Made by a program: the position numbers and the translations under genes. DNA of 64,000 nt from Methylotetracoccus oryzae (GTDB lineage Bacteria > Pseudomonadota > Gammaproteobacteria > Methylococcales > Methylococcaceae), in NCBI RefSeq assembly GCF_006175985.1, contig NZ_SRSH01000001.1, forward strand, positions 248,001-312,000, in the 5' to 3' direction. Positions 44,748 through 55,600 of this stretch are shown here, piece after piece (the stretch's first letter is position 1; the number at the start of each line of letters is the position of its first letter). The notes below the pieces were generated by a model. It saw nothing but the letters and a program-made list of their open reading frames with translations, had not been told where the DNA came from and made no database searches.

Positions 44748-45931
44748 CAGTCGAGGCTCACTGCGGCGAGCGTGCCACCGGAACTGTAGGCATACACGAC
44801 ATCGTCAAATACCACTGGCGGGGCCTCGATCGGGGTGTCGTCGATCTGGATCCGGCCGGCGACGCTGCCATCATCCTTGGACAGGAAATGCAGATATCCT
44901 TCCATGTCGCCGACGACGAGCCAGTTTCGCACCGGAACGGGCGCAGTCAGCCGCCGTTGATGCAAGGCGGTCTGCTTCCAGAGGTCACCGCCGTTGCCGA
45001 CATCCAGTTGCCATACGTCGCTGACCGGATCCGTCAGATAGAGGAAACGTCGGTCCGCCGACAGCCCCGTGGGCGTGGACAGGTTCTCTCGTCGCCAGAG
45101 CACCTCGCCATTGCTCAGCCCGACCGACGCGATGCCGCCCTGGTAACCGGAGACGTAGGCCGTGTCACCCTTGATGACCGGCGTCGAGTCGATGTCGACG
45201 AGCCGCTCGATCTCGGAACGTCCATGGGGAATCGCAATGACCGCCTCCCACTCCTGCTTGCCGTCTTCGAAGCGCAGCGCCATCAGCTTGCCGCTCGCGT
45301 AACCGTCCAGCACGAGGTCACCGGCGATAACCGGGGCGCCCCGGCTACGCACCGACAACGGCGGGACCGAGCGTTCGTGGGACCACAGTGTGGTACCGGT
45401 CTTTTCATCCAGCGCCGCGATGCGGCCGTCATTGCTGCGCACCAACACACGCCCCCGGTTGATCTGCGGGAAGGCGAGGACTTCGCTACTGACGCTGGTG
45501 CGCCAGGCGATCTCACCGCTATCGGGGTTGATCGCAAGCACATCGCCATTGTTCGATGCCACCACGAGCACGGTCTTGCCGATGGCGGGGCCGGCCGTCA
45601 GCGTCAGCTCGACTTCGGTCGACCACAGCTCGTTGCCGGTAGACCGATCGTAAGCCACAAGGTACCCGCGGCGATCGGCTATGAAAACACGACCCGAGTC
45701 CACCGCCGGACGCAGGTTGACGTACTGCCCATCGTAACCTTTGCCGATGTCGTGGTCCCACAGCGTCCGCACCGACAGGGTCGGCGTGATTTCGGCCAAT
45801 TCGACGGGCGGATCGACCGGCTCGGTGGTATCGAACAGTTCGGTCAGCCCGCTGAACCCCTCCTTCAGCGCACCGAGGCCGGCACAGCCCGCCAGCAAGG
45901 CACTCAGCAGCAATAGAGCAAGGCGCGTCAC
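44747..45931 (-). CDS. bamB: Outer membrane assembly lipoprotein BamB
   Basis: A 394-residue lipoprotein with lipobox L13-A-G-C16 and an eight-bladed PQQ-type beta-propeller: repeats such as GYLVAYDRSTGNELWSTEV, GDVLAINPDSGEIAWRTSV, GRIAALDEKTGTTLWSHE and GGIASVGLSNGEVLWRRE. BamB supports the BAM complex in the outer membrane. It overlaps the upstream gene by 4 bp and der by 1 bp. Confidence 0.96.
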   Translation of the reverse strand: MTRLALLLLSALLAGCAGLGALKEGFSGLTELFDTTEPVDPPVELAEITPTLSVRTLWDHDIGKGYDGQYVNLRPAVDSGRVFIADRRGYLVAYDRSTGNELWSTEVELTLTAGPAIGKTVLVVASNNGDVLAINPDSGEIAWRTSVSSEVLAFPQINRGRVLVRSNDGRIAALDEKTGTTLWSHERSVPPLSVRSRGAPVIAGDLVLDGYASGKLMALRFEDGKQEWEAVIAIPHGRSEIERLVDIDSTPVIKGDTAYVSGYQGGIASVGLSNGEVLWRRENLSTPTGLSADRRFLYLTDPVSDVWQLDVGNGGDLWKQTALHQRRLTAPVPVRNWLVVGDMEGYLHFLSKDDGSVAGRIQIDDTPIEAPPVVFDDVVYAYSSGGTLAAVSLD

Positions 45932-46563
45932 GATTTCGGCGCCGCCAGATCCTGGAGTTTCAGCTCGAGCAAGGGCGAGATTTGGCCCAGTTGTTTGGCC
46001 TGGAGATACGCAGTCCTCGCCTCCTCGGTACGGGCCAGCGACAGCAGCAGATCCCCCTTCAGTTCGGCGTAGAGTCCTTGATAGGCCTCAGCCTTCTTGG
46101 CTTCCGGCGCGTCGATCAGTTTCAGGCCCTCTTCCTCCTGATGCAGAGCCAGCATCACCTGTGCGGCTCGCAACCGGGCCAGCGCCTTTAGATTATCGTC
46201 CTTGGCGTTCGCCAGAACGGTCAGCAGTTGATCCCGGGCACCCACGAGATCGCCGCCGGCCGTCTTGTACTTCGCACTGAACAGCCGCCCATACCATGCG
46301 TAGGCCGTCGACGGAAACTCGTCTGCCAAACGCTGGCTGAGCTTCAGCGCCGCTTCGGATTGCTTGTCATCATCGGCCTTCAGCAGTTGCTGAAACACGC
46401 CCGATGCCTGCTCGGCGGTTTGCTGCTGGCGGCTCTGCCAGACATTCCAGCCGGCGACGATCAAGGCCCCGAAGCCCACCCCGAACACGACCGAACGCGC
46501 ATTCTCCTTCCACCAGCGCTTCAGCGCCTCGACGCGTTCTTCCTCGGTCAAATAATCATCCAT
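45928..46563 (-). CDS. YfgM-like membrane-anchored TPR protein
   Basis: A 211-residue protein with a short cytoplasmic N-terminus (MDDYLTEEERVEALKRWWKEN), one membrane helix (ARSVVFGVGFGALIVAGWNVW) and a periplasmic helical-repeat domain. This is the YfgM arrangement; E. coli YfgM associates with PpiD and the Sec translocon. Its place between hisS and bamB is the conserved one. Confidence 0.9.
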   Translation of the reverse strand: MDDYLTEEERVEALKRWWKENARSVVFGVGFGALIVAGWNVWQSRQQQTAEQASGVFQQLLKADDDKQSEAALKLSQRLADEFPSTAYAWYGRLFSAKYKTAGGDLVGARDQLLTVLANAKDDNLKALARLRAAQVMLALHQEEEGLKLIDAPEAKKAEAYQGLYAELKGDLLLSLARTEEARTAYLQAKQLGQISPLLELKLQDLAAPKS

Positions 46564-46573
46564 CGTGTATCCC

Positions 46574-47851
46574 TCAGAATCGGAAAAAATCGCGGAGATA
46601 CTGCGGCAGCACCGACTGCTCCACGGTTGTCTGATCACCGCCACCGCGCAGCGGCTTCACGCCGATCAAGCCCACACGCGCCTCATCCTCACCCAGGATC
46701 AGCGCGAGCGCGGCACCGCTGCGGTCAGCGCGCTTGAACTGTGACTTGAAGCTGCCGGCACCGCAATTGGCGACCAGTTGCAGATGAGGAAGTGCGTCGC
46801 GCAGTCTTTCGGCCAGGACGCCGCCATGCCGCTCGGCGCTTTCTCCCACCTGGATAAGGTAGACATGCGGTGCCGCGACATCGAGGCCCGCCGCCCCATC
46901 GTCCAGCATTTCGATGAGCCGCTCGACGCCCAGCGCGAAACCGATGGCCGCCGAACCGCGTCCACCGAGCTGCTCAATCAACCCGTCGTAGCGGCCGCCC
47001 GCACACACCGTGCCCTGCGCTCCCAGTTCGGTCGTCACCCACTCGAACACGGTCTTGCAGTAGTAGTCCAGGCCGCGTACCAGCCGCGGATTGAGTACGT
47101 AGGCCAGCCCCGCGAGTTCCAGCCTTTCGCGCAGACCGTCGAAATGGCGCCGCGACTCGTCACCGAGAAAGTCGCTGAAGGCCGGAGCGTCGGCTATCAG
47201 CGCGGCCAGATCGGGGTTCTTGCTGTCGAGAATACGCAGCGGATTCGTTTCGAGGCGGCGCAGGCTGTCGGGATCGAGCAGGGCGCGATAACGGCCGAAG
47301 TAATCCACCAGTTCGGCACGATAGGCGAGACGTTCTTCCAGCGTGCCCAGCGAGTTCAGTTGCAGTTCCAGGCGACCCGCGAGATTCAGCGCCGACCACA
47401 GCCGGCGGCTCAGCAGGATGACCTCGGCATCGATATCGGGCCCCGGCATGCCGTAGGCCTCCACCCCGATCTGATGAAACTGCCGGTAGCGCCCTTTCTG
47501 TGGCCGCTCGTGCCGAAACATCGGACCACCGTACCACAGTCGCAGCACCTGATTATGCAGCAGACCGTGTTCCAGGCAGGCGCGCAAACAGCCGGCCGTT
47601 CCCTCCGGCCTGAGCGTCAGCGAGTCTCCATTGCGGTCGGCAAAGGTGTACATCTCCTTCTCGACGATGTCCGTCACCTCACCGATCGAGCGCTGGAACA
47701 GTTCGGTCTTCTCGACGATCGGCAGCCGGATCTCGCCGTATCCATAGGCTCCCATCACTCGGCGCACTTCGGCTTCGAGACGCTGCCAAGCGGGAGTCCG
47801 ATCGGGCAGGATGTCGTGCATCCCGCGTATGGCCTGTACCTTCTCTGTCAT
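46574..47851 (-). CDS. hisS: Histidyl-tRNA synthetase
   Basis: A 425-residue class II aminoacyl-tRNA synthetase. It begins [14 protein letters not shown]. Motif 2 is [21 protein letters not shown]; the histidine-specific motifs are [14 protein letters not shown] and [15 protein letters not shown]; motif 3 is [15 protein letters not shown]. An anticodon-binding domain follows. The ATG at 47851 gives the family N-terminus. In the usual order ispG (and rodZ) precede it; here pilW does, 40 bp away. Confidence 0.97.
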   Translation of the reverse strand: MTEKVQAIRGMHDILPDRTPAWQRLEAEVRRVMGAYGYGEIRLPIVEKTELFQRSIGEVTDIVEKEMYTFADRNGDSLTLRPEGTAGCLRACLEHGLLHNQVLRLWYGGPMFRHERPQKGRYRQFHQIGVEAYGMPGPDIDAEVILLSRRLWSALNLAGRLELQLNSLGTLEERLAYRAELVDYFGRYRALLDPDSLRRLETNPLRILDSKNPDLAALIADAPAFSDFLGDESRRHFDGLRERLELAGLAYVLNPRLVRGLDYYCKTVFEWVTTELGAQGTVCAGGRYDGLIEQLGGRGSAAIGFALGVERLIEMLDDGAAGLDVAAPHVYLIQVGESAERHGGVLAERLRDALPHLQLVANCGAGSFKSQFKRADRSGAALALILGEDEARVGLIGVKPLRGGGDQTTVEQSVLPQYLRDFFRF

Positions 47852-47891
47852 CGCGGCAATTGGGGTGATTATCGGAGGAAGCGCACTTTCA

Positions 47892-48689
47892 TCAGTGACC
47901 CGCCAGCGTCCCGGCGGCGACGTGCGCCTCGCGGCTGTCGGGATACTGCCGCTGCAGCTGATCGACATGGGTCTGCGCAGCCGTTCGGTCGCCGAGGGCG
48001 AGCTCCGTCTGCGCAGCCAGCCAGAGCGACTCGGGGGACTGACGCACAAGGCCGCGGTAGCGATCGAGGAAAACCCGTGCGGCGGCATAACGCCGGCTGG
48101 TGAAATTGAGCTTCGCCATTTCGAACAAGGCCGGCGCGAACTGTGGGTTGCGTTCGAGCGCCCGACGAAAAAAGTCTTCGGCGGCGGCGTTCTGCCCGGC
48201 CGCCCGTGCGCACAACCCGGCGTTGGTCAGTGGGATCCAGGGCTGCTGGTACAGCGGCTCGGCGATAACGCGCTGGACCTGCGCCATGCCTTCGTTGACG
48301 CGTCCGCGAGCGCAGAGGTAACGTCCGTAGTTGTTGCGGGCACTGAAATTATCGGCGTCCAGGGACAAGGCCTTCTGGAAGTTTTGCTCGGCGTCCGGTA
48401 GTCGATTCAGCCGCTCGTACAATACCGCGAGGGCATTGTAGGCTTCGCTGTTGCCGCTGTCGGCCTCGATCGCCCGGGTCAGATCCTGCAGGGCAACGGC
48501 GAGCGAACCCTGCTCCATGTACTGTACGCCGAGTTGTACATAGACGTCGGACTCACTCAGAGAAGCGTAGGGATCCCCCACGGATCCCGGCTTGGGAATC
48601 TCCAGCGGAGGCGGCGGCTCGGGCGTGCTCTCGCAGGCGACGTTCATCGCCGCGATTCCCAGAGAGAGTCCAACGAGCCAACCATTCAT
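47892..48689 (-). CDS. pilW: Type IV pilus biogenesis lipoprotein PilW/PilF
   Basis: A 265-residue TPR lipoprotein. The signal ends M-N-V-A-C19. At least five TPR units are visible ([74 protein letters not shown]). PilF/PilW helps the secretin PilQ reach and multimerise in the outer membrane. Its start overlaps the rlmN stop by 4 bp. Its fixed place between rlmN and (rodZ-ispG-)hisS supports the call. Confidence 0.92.
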   Translation of the reverse strand: MNGWLVGLSLGIAAMNVACESTPEPPPPLEIPKPGSVGDPYASLSESDVYVQLGVQYMEQGSLAVALQDLTRAIEADSGNSEAYNALAVLYERLNRLPDAEQNFQKALSLDADNFSARNNYGRYLCARGRVNEGMAQVQRVIAEPLYQQPWIPLTNAGLCARAAGQNAAAEDFFRRALERNPQFAPALFEMAKLNFTSRRYAAARVFLDRYRGLVRQSPESLWLAAQTELALGDRTAAQTHVDQLQRQYPDSREAHVAAGTLAGH

Positions 48690-49795
48690 TGACCTACCGA
48701 ATGAATTCTCTGGAAGCGCTGGCTGTTTCCGCGCTGCCGGACCTCTCCGACCAGCTGCCCGCAGGCCGCATCGATATCCTCGCCGCGCGTTTTCCGTCGG
48801 GTCGTGACCAGACCGGCCTCACGCAGGATGTCGCCGAAACGCTCGATGGCTGCGGGGGTGGAGCATTGATAGCCGGAGTTCGGGAACGGGTTGAACGGGA
48901 TCAGGTTGACCTTGGACGGAACATGGCTGAGCAGGCGCACCAGTGCCCGCGCGTGGGCCGGTGTGTCATTGACGCCGTCGAGCATGACATATTCGAATGT
49001 GATCTTGCGCCGGCTGTCGCGCCCCACGTAGCGCTTGCAGGCCGCGATCAGGTCCCGTATGGGGTACTTGCGATTGATCGGCACCAGTTCGTCGCGCAGC
49101 ACGTCATCGGTCGCATGCAGGGAAACCGCGAGGCTGATGTCGCTGACCATTCGCAGCCTGTCCAGAGCGGGCACCACGCCCGAAGTGCTGAGCGTCACCC
49201 GGCGTTTGGACAGGCCATAGGCAAAATCATCCATCATCAGCCGGGTGGCTGTGACGACATTGTCGAAGTTGAGCAGCGGTTCGCCCATGCCCATCAACAC
49301 GACATTGGTGATGCGCTGCTGATCGCCCAACGCGCGGGACGCAACCCAGAGTTGCCCGATGATTTCGGCGACGCGGAGGTTGCGGTTAAAGCCCTGACGC
49401 GCCGTCGAGCAGAAGGAGCAGGCCAGGGCGCAGCCGACCTGCGAGGACACGCACAGCGTGCCGCGACCCGGTTCGGGGATGAAGACCGTTTCGATCCGAT
49501 TGACCGGATCAACCTCCATCAGCCATTTCCGTGTGCCGTCGGCCGAGGCCTGCTCGTGCACCACCTCGGGCGCCCGGATCACGCATTGCTCCGCAAGCCG
49601 GTCCCGGAGACCCTTGCTCAGATTGGTCATCGCATCGAAACCGTCCGCGCCGCGCTGGTGGAGCCATTGCAGCACCTGCTGGGCACGGAACGGCTTCTCG
49701 CCGATCTGCCGAAAATATGCCTCCAGTCCCTCCCGATCCAAATCGAGCAGGTTGACCGGAGCAGTTACCTCAGCGGGTGCGGGGGCAGAGTTCAT
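48686..49795 (-). CDS. rlmN: Dual-specificity 23S rRNA/tRNA adenine-C2 methyltransferase RlmN
   Basis: A 369-residue radical-SAM enzyme that methylates A2503 of 23S rRNA and A37 of some tRNAs. The cluster motif is C122-ALA-C126-SF-C129, followed by the RlmN-specific [27 protein letters not shown] and a late AACGQL cysteine (the methyl-carrying partner in this family) are present. The ATG at 49795 was preferred over one at 49816; both lie inside the 3' end of ndk. Confidence 0.96.
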   Translation of the reverse strand: MNSAPAPAEVTAPVNLLDLDREGLEAYFRQIGEKPFRAQQVLQWLHQRGADGFDAMTNLSKGLRDRLAEQCVIRAPEVVHEQASADGTRKWLMEVDPVNRIETVFIPEPGRGTLCVSSQVGCALACSFCSTARQGFNRNLRVAEIIGQLWVASRALGDQQRITNVVLMGMGEPLLNFDNVVTATRLMMDDFAYGLSKRRVTLSTSGVVPALDRLRMVSDISLAVSLHATDDVLRDELVPINRKYPIRDLIAACKRYVGRDSRRKITFEYVMLDGVNDTPAHARALVRLLSHVPSKVNLIPFNPFPNSGYQCSTPAAIERFGDILREAGLVTTRRKTRGEDIDAACGQLVGEVRQRGNSQRFQRIHSVGQ

Positions 49796-50201
49796 CGCTG
49801 TTGAAGAAGTACGCAATCTCCTGCGCTGCCGTGTCGCTGCCGTCGGAACCGTGCACGGCGTTCTCGTCGATACTCACCGCGAAGTCGGCGCGAATCGTTC
49901 CCGGAGCCGCTTCTTTGGGATTCGTGGCGCCCATGATGTCGCGATGCGCAGCGATGGCATTTTCGCCCTCGAGCACCTGGATCATGACCGGCCCGCTGAT
50001 CATGAAGGCGACCAAGTCGTTGAAGAACGGCCGCGCCTTGTGCACTGCATAGAAGCCTTCCGCATCGGCGCGGCTCAACTGCTTCATCTTTGCCGCGACT
50101 ACCTTGAGCCCTGCCTTCTCGAAGCGGCTGTAGATTTCCCCAATGACGTTCTTCGCAACGGCATCGGGCTTGATGATCGACAGCGTACGTTCAACCGCCA
50201 T
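49770..50201 (-). CDS. ndk: Nucleoside diphosphate kinase
   Basis: A 143-residue enzyme that equilibrates nucleoside di- and triphosphates. The phosphohistidine is H117 in [10 protein letters not shown]11 in IIKPDAV and the block [15 protein letters not shown] also fit. AAGGAG lies 8 bases before the ATG at 50201; a GTG 9 bases further upstream is too close to it. The 3' end overlaps the start of rlmN by 26 bp. Confidence 0.97.
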   Translation of the reverse strand: MAVERTLSIIKPDAVAKNVIGEIYSRFEKAGLKVVAAKMKQLSRADAEGFYAVHKARPFFNDLVAFMISGPVMIQVLEGENAIAAHRDIMGATNPKEAAPGTIRADFAVSIDENAVHGSDGSDTAAQEIAYFFNSDELCPRTR

Positions 50202-50417
50202 GCTTGGCACTCCTTAAGAAAGTTTGGATGAGTCTGGAATCGGTTAGGGGCGATACGGGGTATGGCACCGCCATCCTAAGGCTGGAGCGCGGCAAAGGAA
50301 CGTCGTCGAACCGCTATGCTTGGCGGAGATAAGGCAACTTGAGCCGCGAGAGCCCGATTTAGCCTGCGGATTGTAAAGGAATCGGCGCGCCTTGGTAAGG
50401 CTTTCGCCTGGGGAGGG

Positions 50418-50741
50418 CTAGATCGTGAAACTCTCGCCGCAACCGCAGCTGGCCTTCACATTGGGATTATTGAAGCGATACGCTTCGTTGAGCCCCTCCC
50501 GCCGATAGTCGACTTCGATACCGTCCAGATACGGTAAGGCATCCTGACTGACGACGACCTTGACGCCATGCTGCTCGAACACTGCATCCTCCGGCAGCAC
50601 GGAATCGGCATAGTCGATCACATACGCGAAACCGGAACAGCCCGATTTCTTAACCCCGAGCCGGAGGCCAATCGCGTCACTGCGCCGCGCCAGTTGTTTG
50701 TTGATCTGCCGCGCCGCACTCTCGGTCACCGTCAATGTCAT
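50418..50741 (-). CDS. iscA: A-type iron-sulfur carrier IscA
   Basis: A 107-residue HesB-family protein with the three cluster-binding cysteines at the IscA positions: C35 in KKSGCSGFAY, C99 and C101 in KASCGCGESF. It carries Fe or 4Fe-4S clusters to target proteins. ErpA is an alternative but the length, cysteine numbering and isc context favour IscA. In a normal isc operon iscU precedes it; here only 114 bp separate iscS from iscA. Confidence 0.92.
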   Translation of the reverse strand: MTLTVTESAARQINKQLARRSDAIGLRLGVKKSGCSGFAYVIDYADSVLPEDAVFEQHGVKVVVSQDALPYLDGIEVDYRREGLNEAYRFNNPNVKASCGCGESFTI

Positions 50742-50855
50742 GTTCTCACCTCTCTCAATCGATGCGTATTGGCTGTCGGGCGTGGGGCCGCCAACAGGCT
50801 TAGCGATCCAGCGAGTGCCCGGTGGCGCGAAGCCTCGGTCAAGCTACCGACCGGA

Positions 50856-52007
50856 TCAGGCACTCGCGGCACGTGGCCAGTGCTCGGCACCCGTCTGCGC
50901 GGCAAACTGCTGCAACGCGGCGAGAAACTGGTCGACCTCCTGCCCGGAGTTCGCGGGCCCCAGACTCACTCGCACTGCTCCCTTGGCGACGGCGGGTTCC
51001 ACGCCCATCGCCAGCAGCACCGGACTGGGTTCGTCCACACCACTGCCGCAGGCTGATCCGCTCGACACGGCGAATCCGGCACGATCAAGCGTCATGACCA
51101 GCATCTCGCCATCATAACCATGCAGTGCGAACTGCACGGTGTTCGGCAATCTCGCCCCATGCTCGGCAAACAGCGTGATGCCCGGCATCGCAGCCAATCC
51201 CTGTTCGAGGCGCTCCCGCAGTTGCCGGGTATGCCTGCTGCGCTCGTCGAGCGCGCTGCGCGCCAGTTCCGCGGCCTTCCCAAAGCCCACGATCGCCGGA
51301 ACGTTCTCGGTGCCGCCGCGCAGCCCGCGTTCCTGTCCGCCGCCATGCAGCAGCGGCACGAGGGAGACCGCCGGATCGCAGATCAGTGCGCCAGCACCCT
51401 TGGGGCCGAATATCTTGTGCGCCGACAGGGACATCAAGTGAACGCCCGATCGGTGGAAATCGACGGGCACCTTACCCGCAGCCTGCACCGCATCAGTGTG
51501 CAACAAACCTCCCCGCTCGCGAACCGCGCCGGCGATTTTCGGAATGTCGCTGATCGCCCCGGTCTCGTTGTTGGCCCACATCACCGAAGCGAAGCTGAGC
51601 CCGCCCGGCTTGAAGCGGTCGAGCTGTTCGGCAACGATGTCCCCATCGGCTCCGGCGGACAGCGTCTCCACGCGCCACCCCATCGTCCGCAGGAAAGCCG
51701 CCGGCGCGCTGACGGCAGGGTGTTCCGTCGCCCCAACCGCAACGGTACCCGGCCTCATCGAGAAGGCCAAACCCTTGATCGCGAGATTGTTCGACTCCGT
51801 GCCGCCGGAAGTGAAAGTCACCTCCGCGGGTTCGGCACCGACCAGTGCCGCGACCTGTTCCCGGGCCGCTTCCACCGCCCCACGACAGACCCGGCCAAGC
51901 CGGTAAAGATTCGAGGCATTGCCGTACAAACGGGACAGATACGGTTCCATCGCCTCGCGGACCCGCTCGTCGAGCGGTGTCGTGGCGTTATGATCGAAAT
52001 AGATCAT
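50856..52007 (-). CDS. iscS: Cysteine desulfurase (IscS/NifS family)
   Basis: A 383-residue PLP enzyme that removes sulfur from cysteine. The PLP lysine is K198 in SLSAHKIFGPKG, the cofactor-stacking TEHPAV block is at 94-99, and the persulfide cysteine is C320 in SSGSACGSGVDEPSPVL. It is about 20 residues shorter than E. coli IscS and its loop reads SACGSGVDEPS instead of the usual SACTSASLEPS; the C-terminal tail is also different. It may be a NifS-like paralogue in the isc position. It overlaps iscR by 4 bp. Confidence 0.88.
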   Translation of the reverse strand: MIYFDHNATTPLDERVREAMEPYLSRLYGNASNLYRLGRVCRGAVEAAREQVAALVGAEPAEVTFTSGGTESNNLAIKGLAFSMRPGTVAVGATEHPAVSAPAAFLRTMGWRVETLSAGADGDIVAEQLDRFKPGGLSFASVMWANNETGAISDIPKIAGAVRERGGLLHTDAVQAAGKVPVDFHRSGVHLMSLSAHKIFGPKGAGALICDPAVSLVPLLHGGGQERGLRGGTENVPAIVGFGKAAELARSALDERSRHTRQLRERLEQGLAAMPGITLFAEHGARLPNTVQFALHGYDGEMLVMTLDRAGFAVSSGSACGSGVDEPSPVLLAMGVEPAVAKGAVRVSLGPANSGQEVDQFLAALQQFAAQTGAEHWPRAASA

Positions 52008-52504
52008 CCGCCGGTATCGAAGGCCTGCACGTCCGACCGCAGTGCCATCTCAATCGGTTGACCGGCGCCATGCCGGTCCTGCCGCTCGGCGACCTGGCGG
52101 ACGCTGCGACGCTGCAGGAGATCGTGCAGATTGATAGTCGCCAGATAGTTGCGTATCTGGTCGCTCAGACCCATCCAGAGATCGTGCGTCAGGCAGGGCT
52201 GATTGTTTTGGCAGTTCGCCTTGCCCCCGCAGCGCGTCGAATCGATCGGCTCGTCAACGGCGAGGATGATGTCCGCGACATTGATGAGTTGCGCATCGCG
52301 GCTGAGCTGATAGCCACCACCGGGACCGCGGACACCTTCAACCATGCCGGCACGCCGCAAGCGCGCGAACAGCTGCTCCAGGTACGATAGCGATATGTCT
52401 TGCCGCTTCGCGATGTCCGTCAGCGTTACCGGACGCTTTTCGCTATGATAGGCAAGGTCGAGCATCGCCGTCACGGCATACCGCCCCTTCGTCGTTAACC
52501 GCAC
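52004..52504 (-). CDS. iscR: Rrf2-family iron-sulfur regulator IscR
   Basis: A 166-residue Rrf2 regulator. The winged-helix part is RLTTKGRYAVTAMLDLAYH with DISLSYLEQLFARLRRAGMVEGVRGPGGG (read in two blocks), and the 2Fe-2S ligands C92, C98, C104 and H107 lie at the E. coli IscR positions (RCGGKANCQNNQPCLTH). It should repress the operon when cluster-loaded. A GTG at 52504 is the start. No convincing IscR box was found in the 123 bp before the divergent hydantoinase gene. Confidence 0.95.
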   Translation of the reverse strand: MRLTTKGRYAVTAMLDLAYHSEKRPVTLTDIAKRQDISLSYLEQLFARLRRAGMVEGVRGPGGGYQLSRDAQLINVADIILAVDEPIDSTRCGGKANCQNNQPCLTHDLWMGLSDQIRNYLATINLHDLLQRRSVRQVAERQDRHGAGQPIEMALRSDVQAFDTGG

Positions 52505-52627
52505 GGGCGTTCTCCCATATGTTGATCAAAAGCGTAGGAAAACAATTAGGACACATCCGGTTTTAAGAGTCAATTTCCCGAACGATCGCGGGGTGATCAA
52601 GCGCCCTCGCCCGCCTCGGTGACGCCC

Positions 52628-55600
52628 ATGCAGCGTGGCTGGGAGTTCTGGATCGACCGCGGCGGTACGTTCACCGACATCGTGGCGCGCAGACCCGACG
52701 GGGTGCTTGAGGCGCGCAAGCTGCTGTCCGAGAATCCCGAGCGTTATGCGGACGCGGCCCTTCACGGGATCGCCGAGATCCTCACGGGCCGTGCGGAGAG
52801 CGCGACCCGGGTGTCGGCAGTCAAGATGGGTACGACCGTCGGCACCAACGCGCTGCTCGAGCGCAAGGGCGAACCCACCGTTCTGGTAACCAACCGCGGC
52901 TTTGGGGACATCCTGCAGATCGGCTACCAGAACCGCCCCGATATCTTCGCACTCGATATCCGGCTGCCCGACCGACTCTACACAGCCGCGATCGAGATAT
53001 CCGGCCGCATCGATGCGGCCGGGAGCGAACTCGAGCCCCTGGAACTGGCCGACGTCGAGATCAGCCTGCAACAGGCCTATCGACATGGCCTGCGTTCGGT
53101 GGCCGTGGTCCTGATGCATGCCTGGCGCCATCCGGAGCACGAGACGTTGGTGGGCCAGGTCGCCGCCGACATCGGTTTTACCAATGTCGTTCTGTCGCAC
53201 CGCACCAGCCCGACGATCCGGCTTGTCAGCCGCGGCAACACCACCGTTCTGGACGCTTACCTGTCACCGGTCCTGCGCCAGTATGTGGAGCGGTTCGCCT
53301 CAGGCCTCGAGAGGGTGCTCGGGCAGGTCGGCTCCGCGGGCCCATGCCGGCTATCGTTCATGCAATCCCATGGCGGGCTGACCGACGCGACGCGCTTCGG
53401 CGGCAAGGACAGCCTGCTTTCCGGACCAGCTGGCGGCATCATCGGCGCCATCGCGAGTGCTCGCCGAAGCGGCTGCGAGAAGATCATCACCTTCGACATG
53501 GGCGGTACGTCCACCGACGTGGCGCACCATGCCGGTGCACTGGAGCGCACCGAGGAAGCCGAGGTCGCTGGCATTCGGGTGCACTTGCCGCTGATGGCCA
53601 TCCACACGATCGCGGCCGGCGGGGGCTCGGTACTGCGTTTCGACGGCGGTCGCTACCGCGTCGGCCCAGAGTCGGCGGGTGCCAGTCCGGGACCGGTCGC
53701 CTACCGCCGCGGCGGGCCGCTGTGCGTCACCGACGCAAACCTGATGGTCGGTAAGCTCCATCCCGACTTCTTTCCGCGCGTGTTCGGGCCGAATGGGAAC
53801 CAGGCACTGGACCGCGACGGAGTGCAGGCCGCCTTTGCTGAACTTGCCGCGGAGATCGCCGCGTCCACCGGACGACCGGTCCAACCCGAAATCGTTGCGG
53901 AAGGATTCCTGCACGTGGCGGCGGAAGGGATGGCCAATGCGATCCGCAAGATCTCGGTCGAGCGCGGCCATGACATCAGCGACTACACCTTGTGCTCTTT
54001 CGGCGCCGCAGGCGGCCAGCACGCCTGCCAGATTGCGGACCTGCTCGGCATTCGACGCATTCTGATCCATCCGCTCGCCGGTGTGCTGTCGGCCTACGGC
54101 ATGGGACTCGCGGACCACCGGACCCTACGCGGGATGCCCATCGCCGCGGAACTGCGCGCGGGACTGATCGCCGAGCTCGAACAACTCGCCTCGGAGTTGG
54201 AGCTTGCCGCCCGCAACGAACTGATAGCGCAAGGCATTACGCGCGAAAAAACGTCCGTGATGCGCCGCTTGCTGCTGCGCTATGCCTGGACCGATACACC
54301 CTTGACGATTCCGTGGGGCACGGAACAGACCATTCGTCGGAGCTTCGCGGACGCTCACCGTCAACGCTTCGGCTTCGTCGCTCCGGACAAACCGCTGGTC
54401 ATCGAACGCGTCGAGGTCGAAGCGATCGGGAGCAGCGAGCCCATGGACCAACCGCCGCATGCCGTGCGATCGCGGAGTGCCGGGGCACCCGGTGCCTTGA
54501 CGCAGTTCTACTCCGGCGGCCGCCATCACGTGGCCGGCATTTACCGGCGGTCGGAGTTGGCGCCCGGGATGCACCTTGACGGCCCTGCCATCATCGCCGA
54601 GGACACCGCAACGACCGTCATCGAACCGGGCTGGTCGGCCGAGGTATCCGCGAACGAGGACCTGCTCCTGCAGCGCATCGGAACCGCGTTCAGGCGCGCA
54701 GGCAGCGACACGGCCGTCGATCCGGCGATGCTCGAAATCTTCAGCCAGGCCTTCATGGCCATCGCCGAACAGATGGGGTTTGCGCTGCAGAACACGGCGC
54801 ATTCGGTCAACATCAAGGAGCGGCTCGACTTCTCCTGCGCCGTATTCGACCACCTCGGCGAACTGATCGCCAACGCGCCCCACATCCCGGTCCACCTTGG
54901 GTCGATGGGAGAAAGTGTCAGAAACCTCCTGGAGGCGGTTGGCCAGGGCCTGCGCCCCGGCGACGTCTACCTGACCAACTCGCCGTACCACGGCGGAACG
55001 CACCTGCCCGACATCACGGTGGTTACGCCGGTTTACCTGGACCCTGCCGAACGACCAGCGTTCTACGTCGCCAGCCGCGGGCATCATGCCGACGTCGGCG
55101 GACCGACGCCAGGCTCGATGCCGCCGCACAGTGTATCGATCGCGGAGGAAGGCGTGCTCGCGGAAAGCCTTCGCATCGTGGCCGGCCAACGCTTCGACGA
55201 AGCGGCTGTCCGCGACTGGCTGGGAGCGAACGCGTACCCGGCCCGCAACCCGGACCAGAATCTGGCGGATCTTCGCGCGCAGGTTGCGGCCAACGAAAGG
55301 GGAGCCGAAGAATTGAGACGGCTCGTCGCCGAATATTCGCACGCGACCATCGCCGCGTATATGGGGCATATCAAGGACCACGCCGAAACCGCTGTGCGCG
55401 AGGTCATCGGGACGCTGACGGACGGGTCGTTCTCCTACCCGCTTGACGACGGGGCCGAGGTCTGTGTGAACATTCGGGTGGATCGGGATGCGCAGCGAGC
55501 CTGCATCGATTTCACCGGAACCTCTCCGCAACGGACGAACAATCTCAACGCACCGGCAGCGGTCTGCCGCGCCGCAGTACTGTATGTCTTCCGTACCCTC

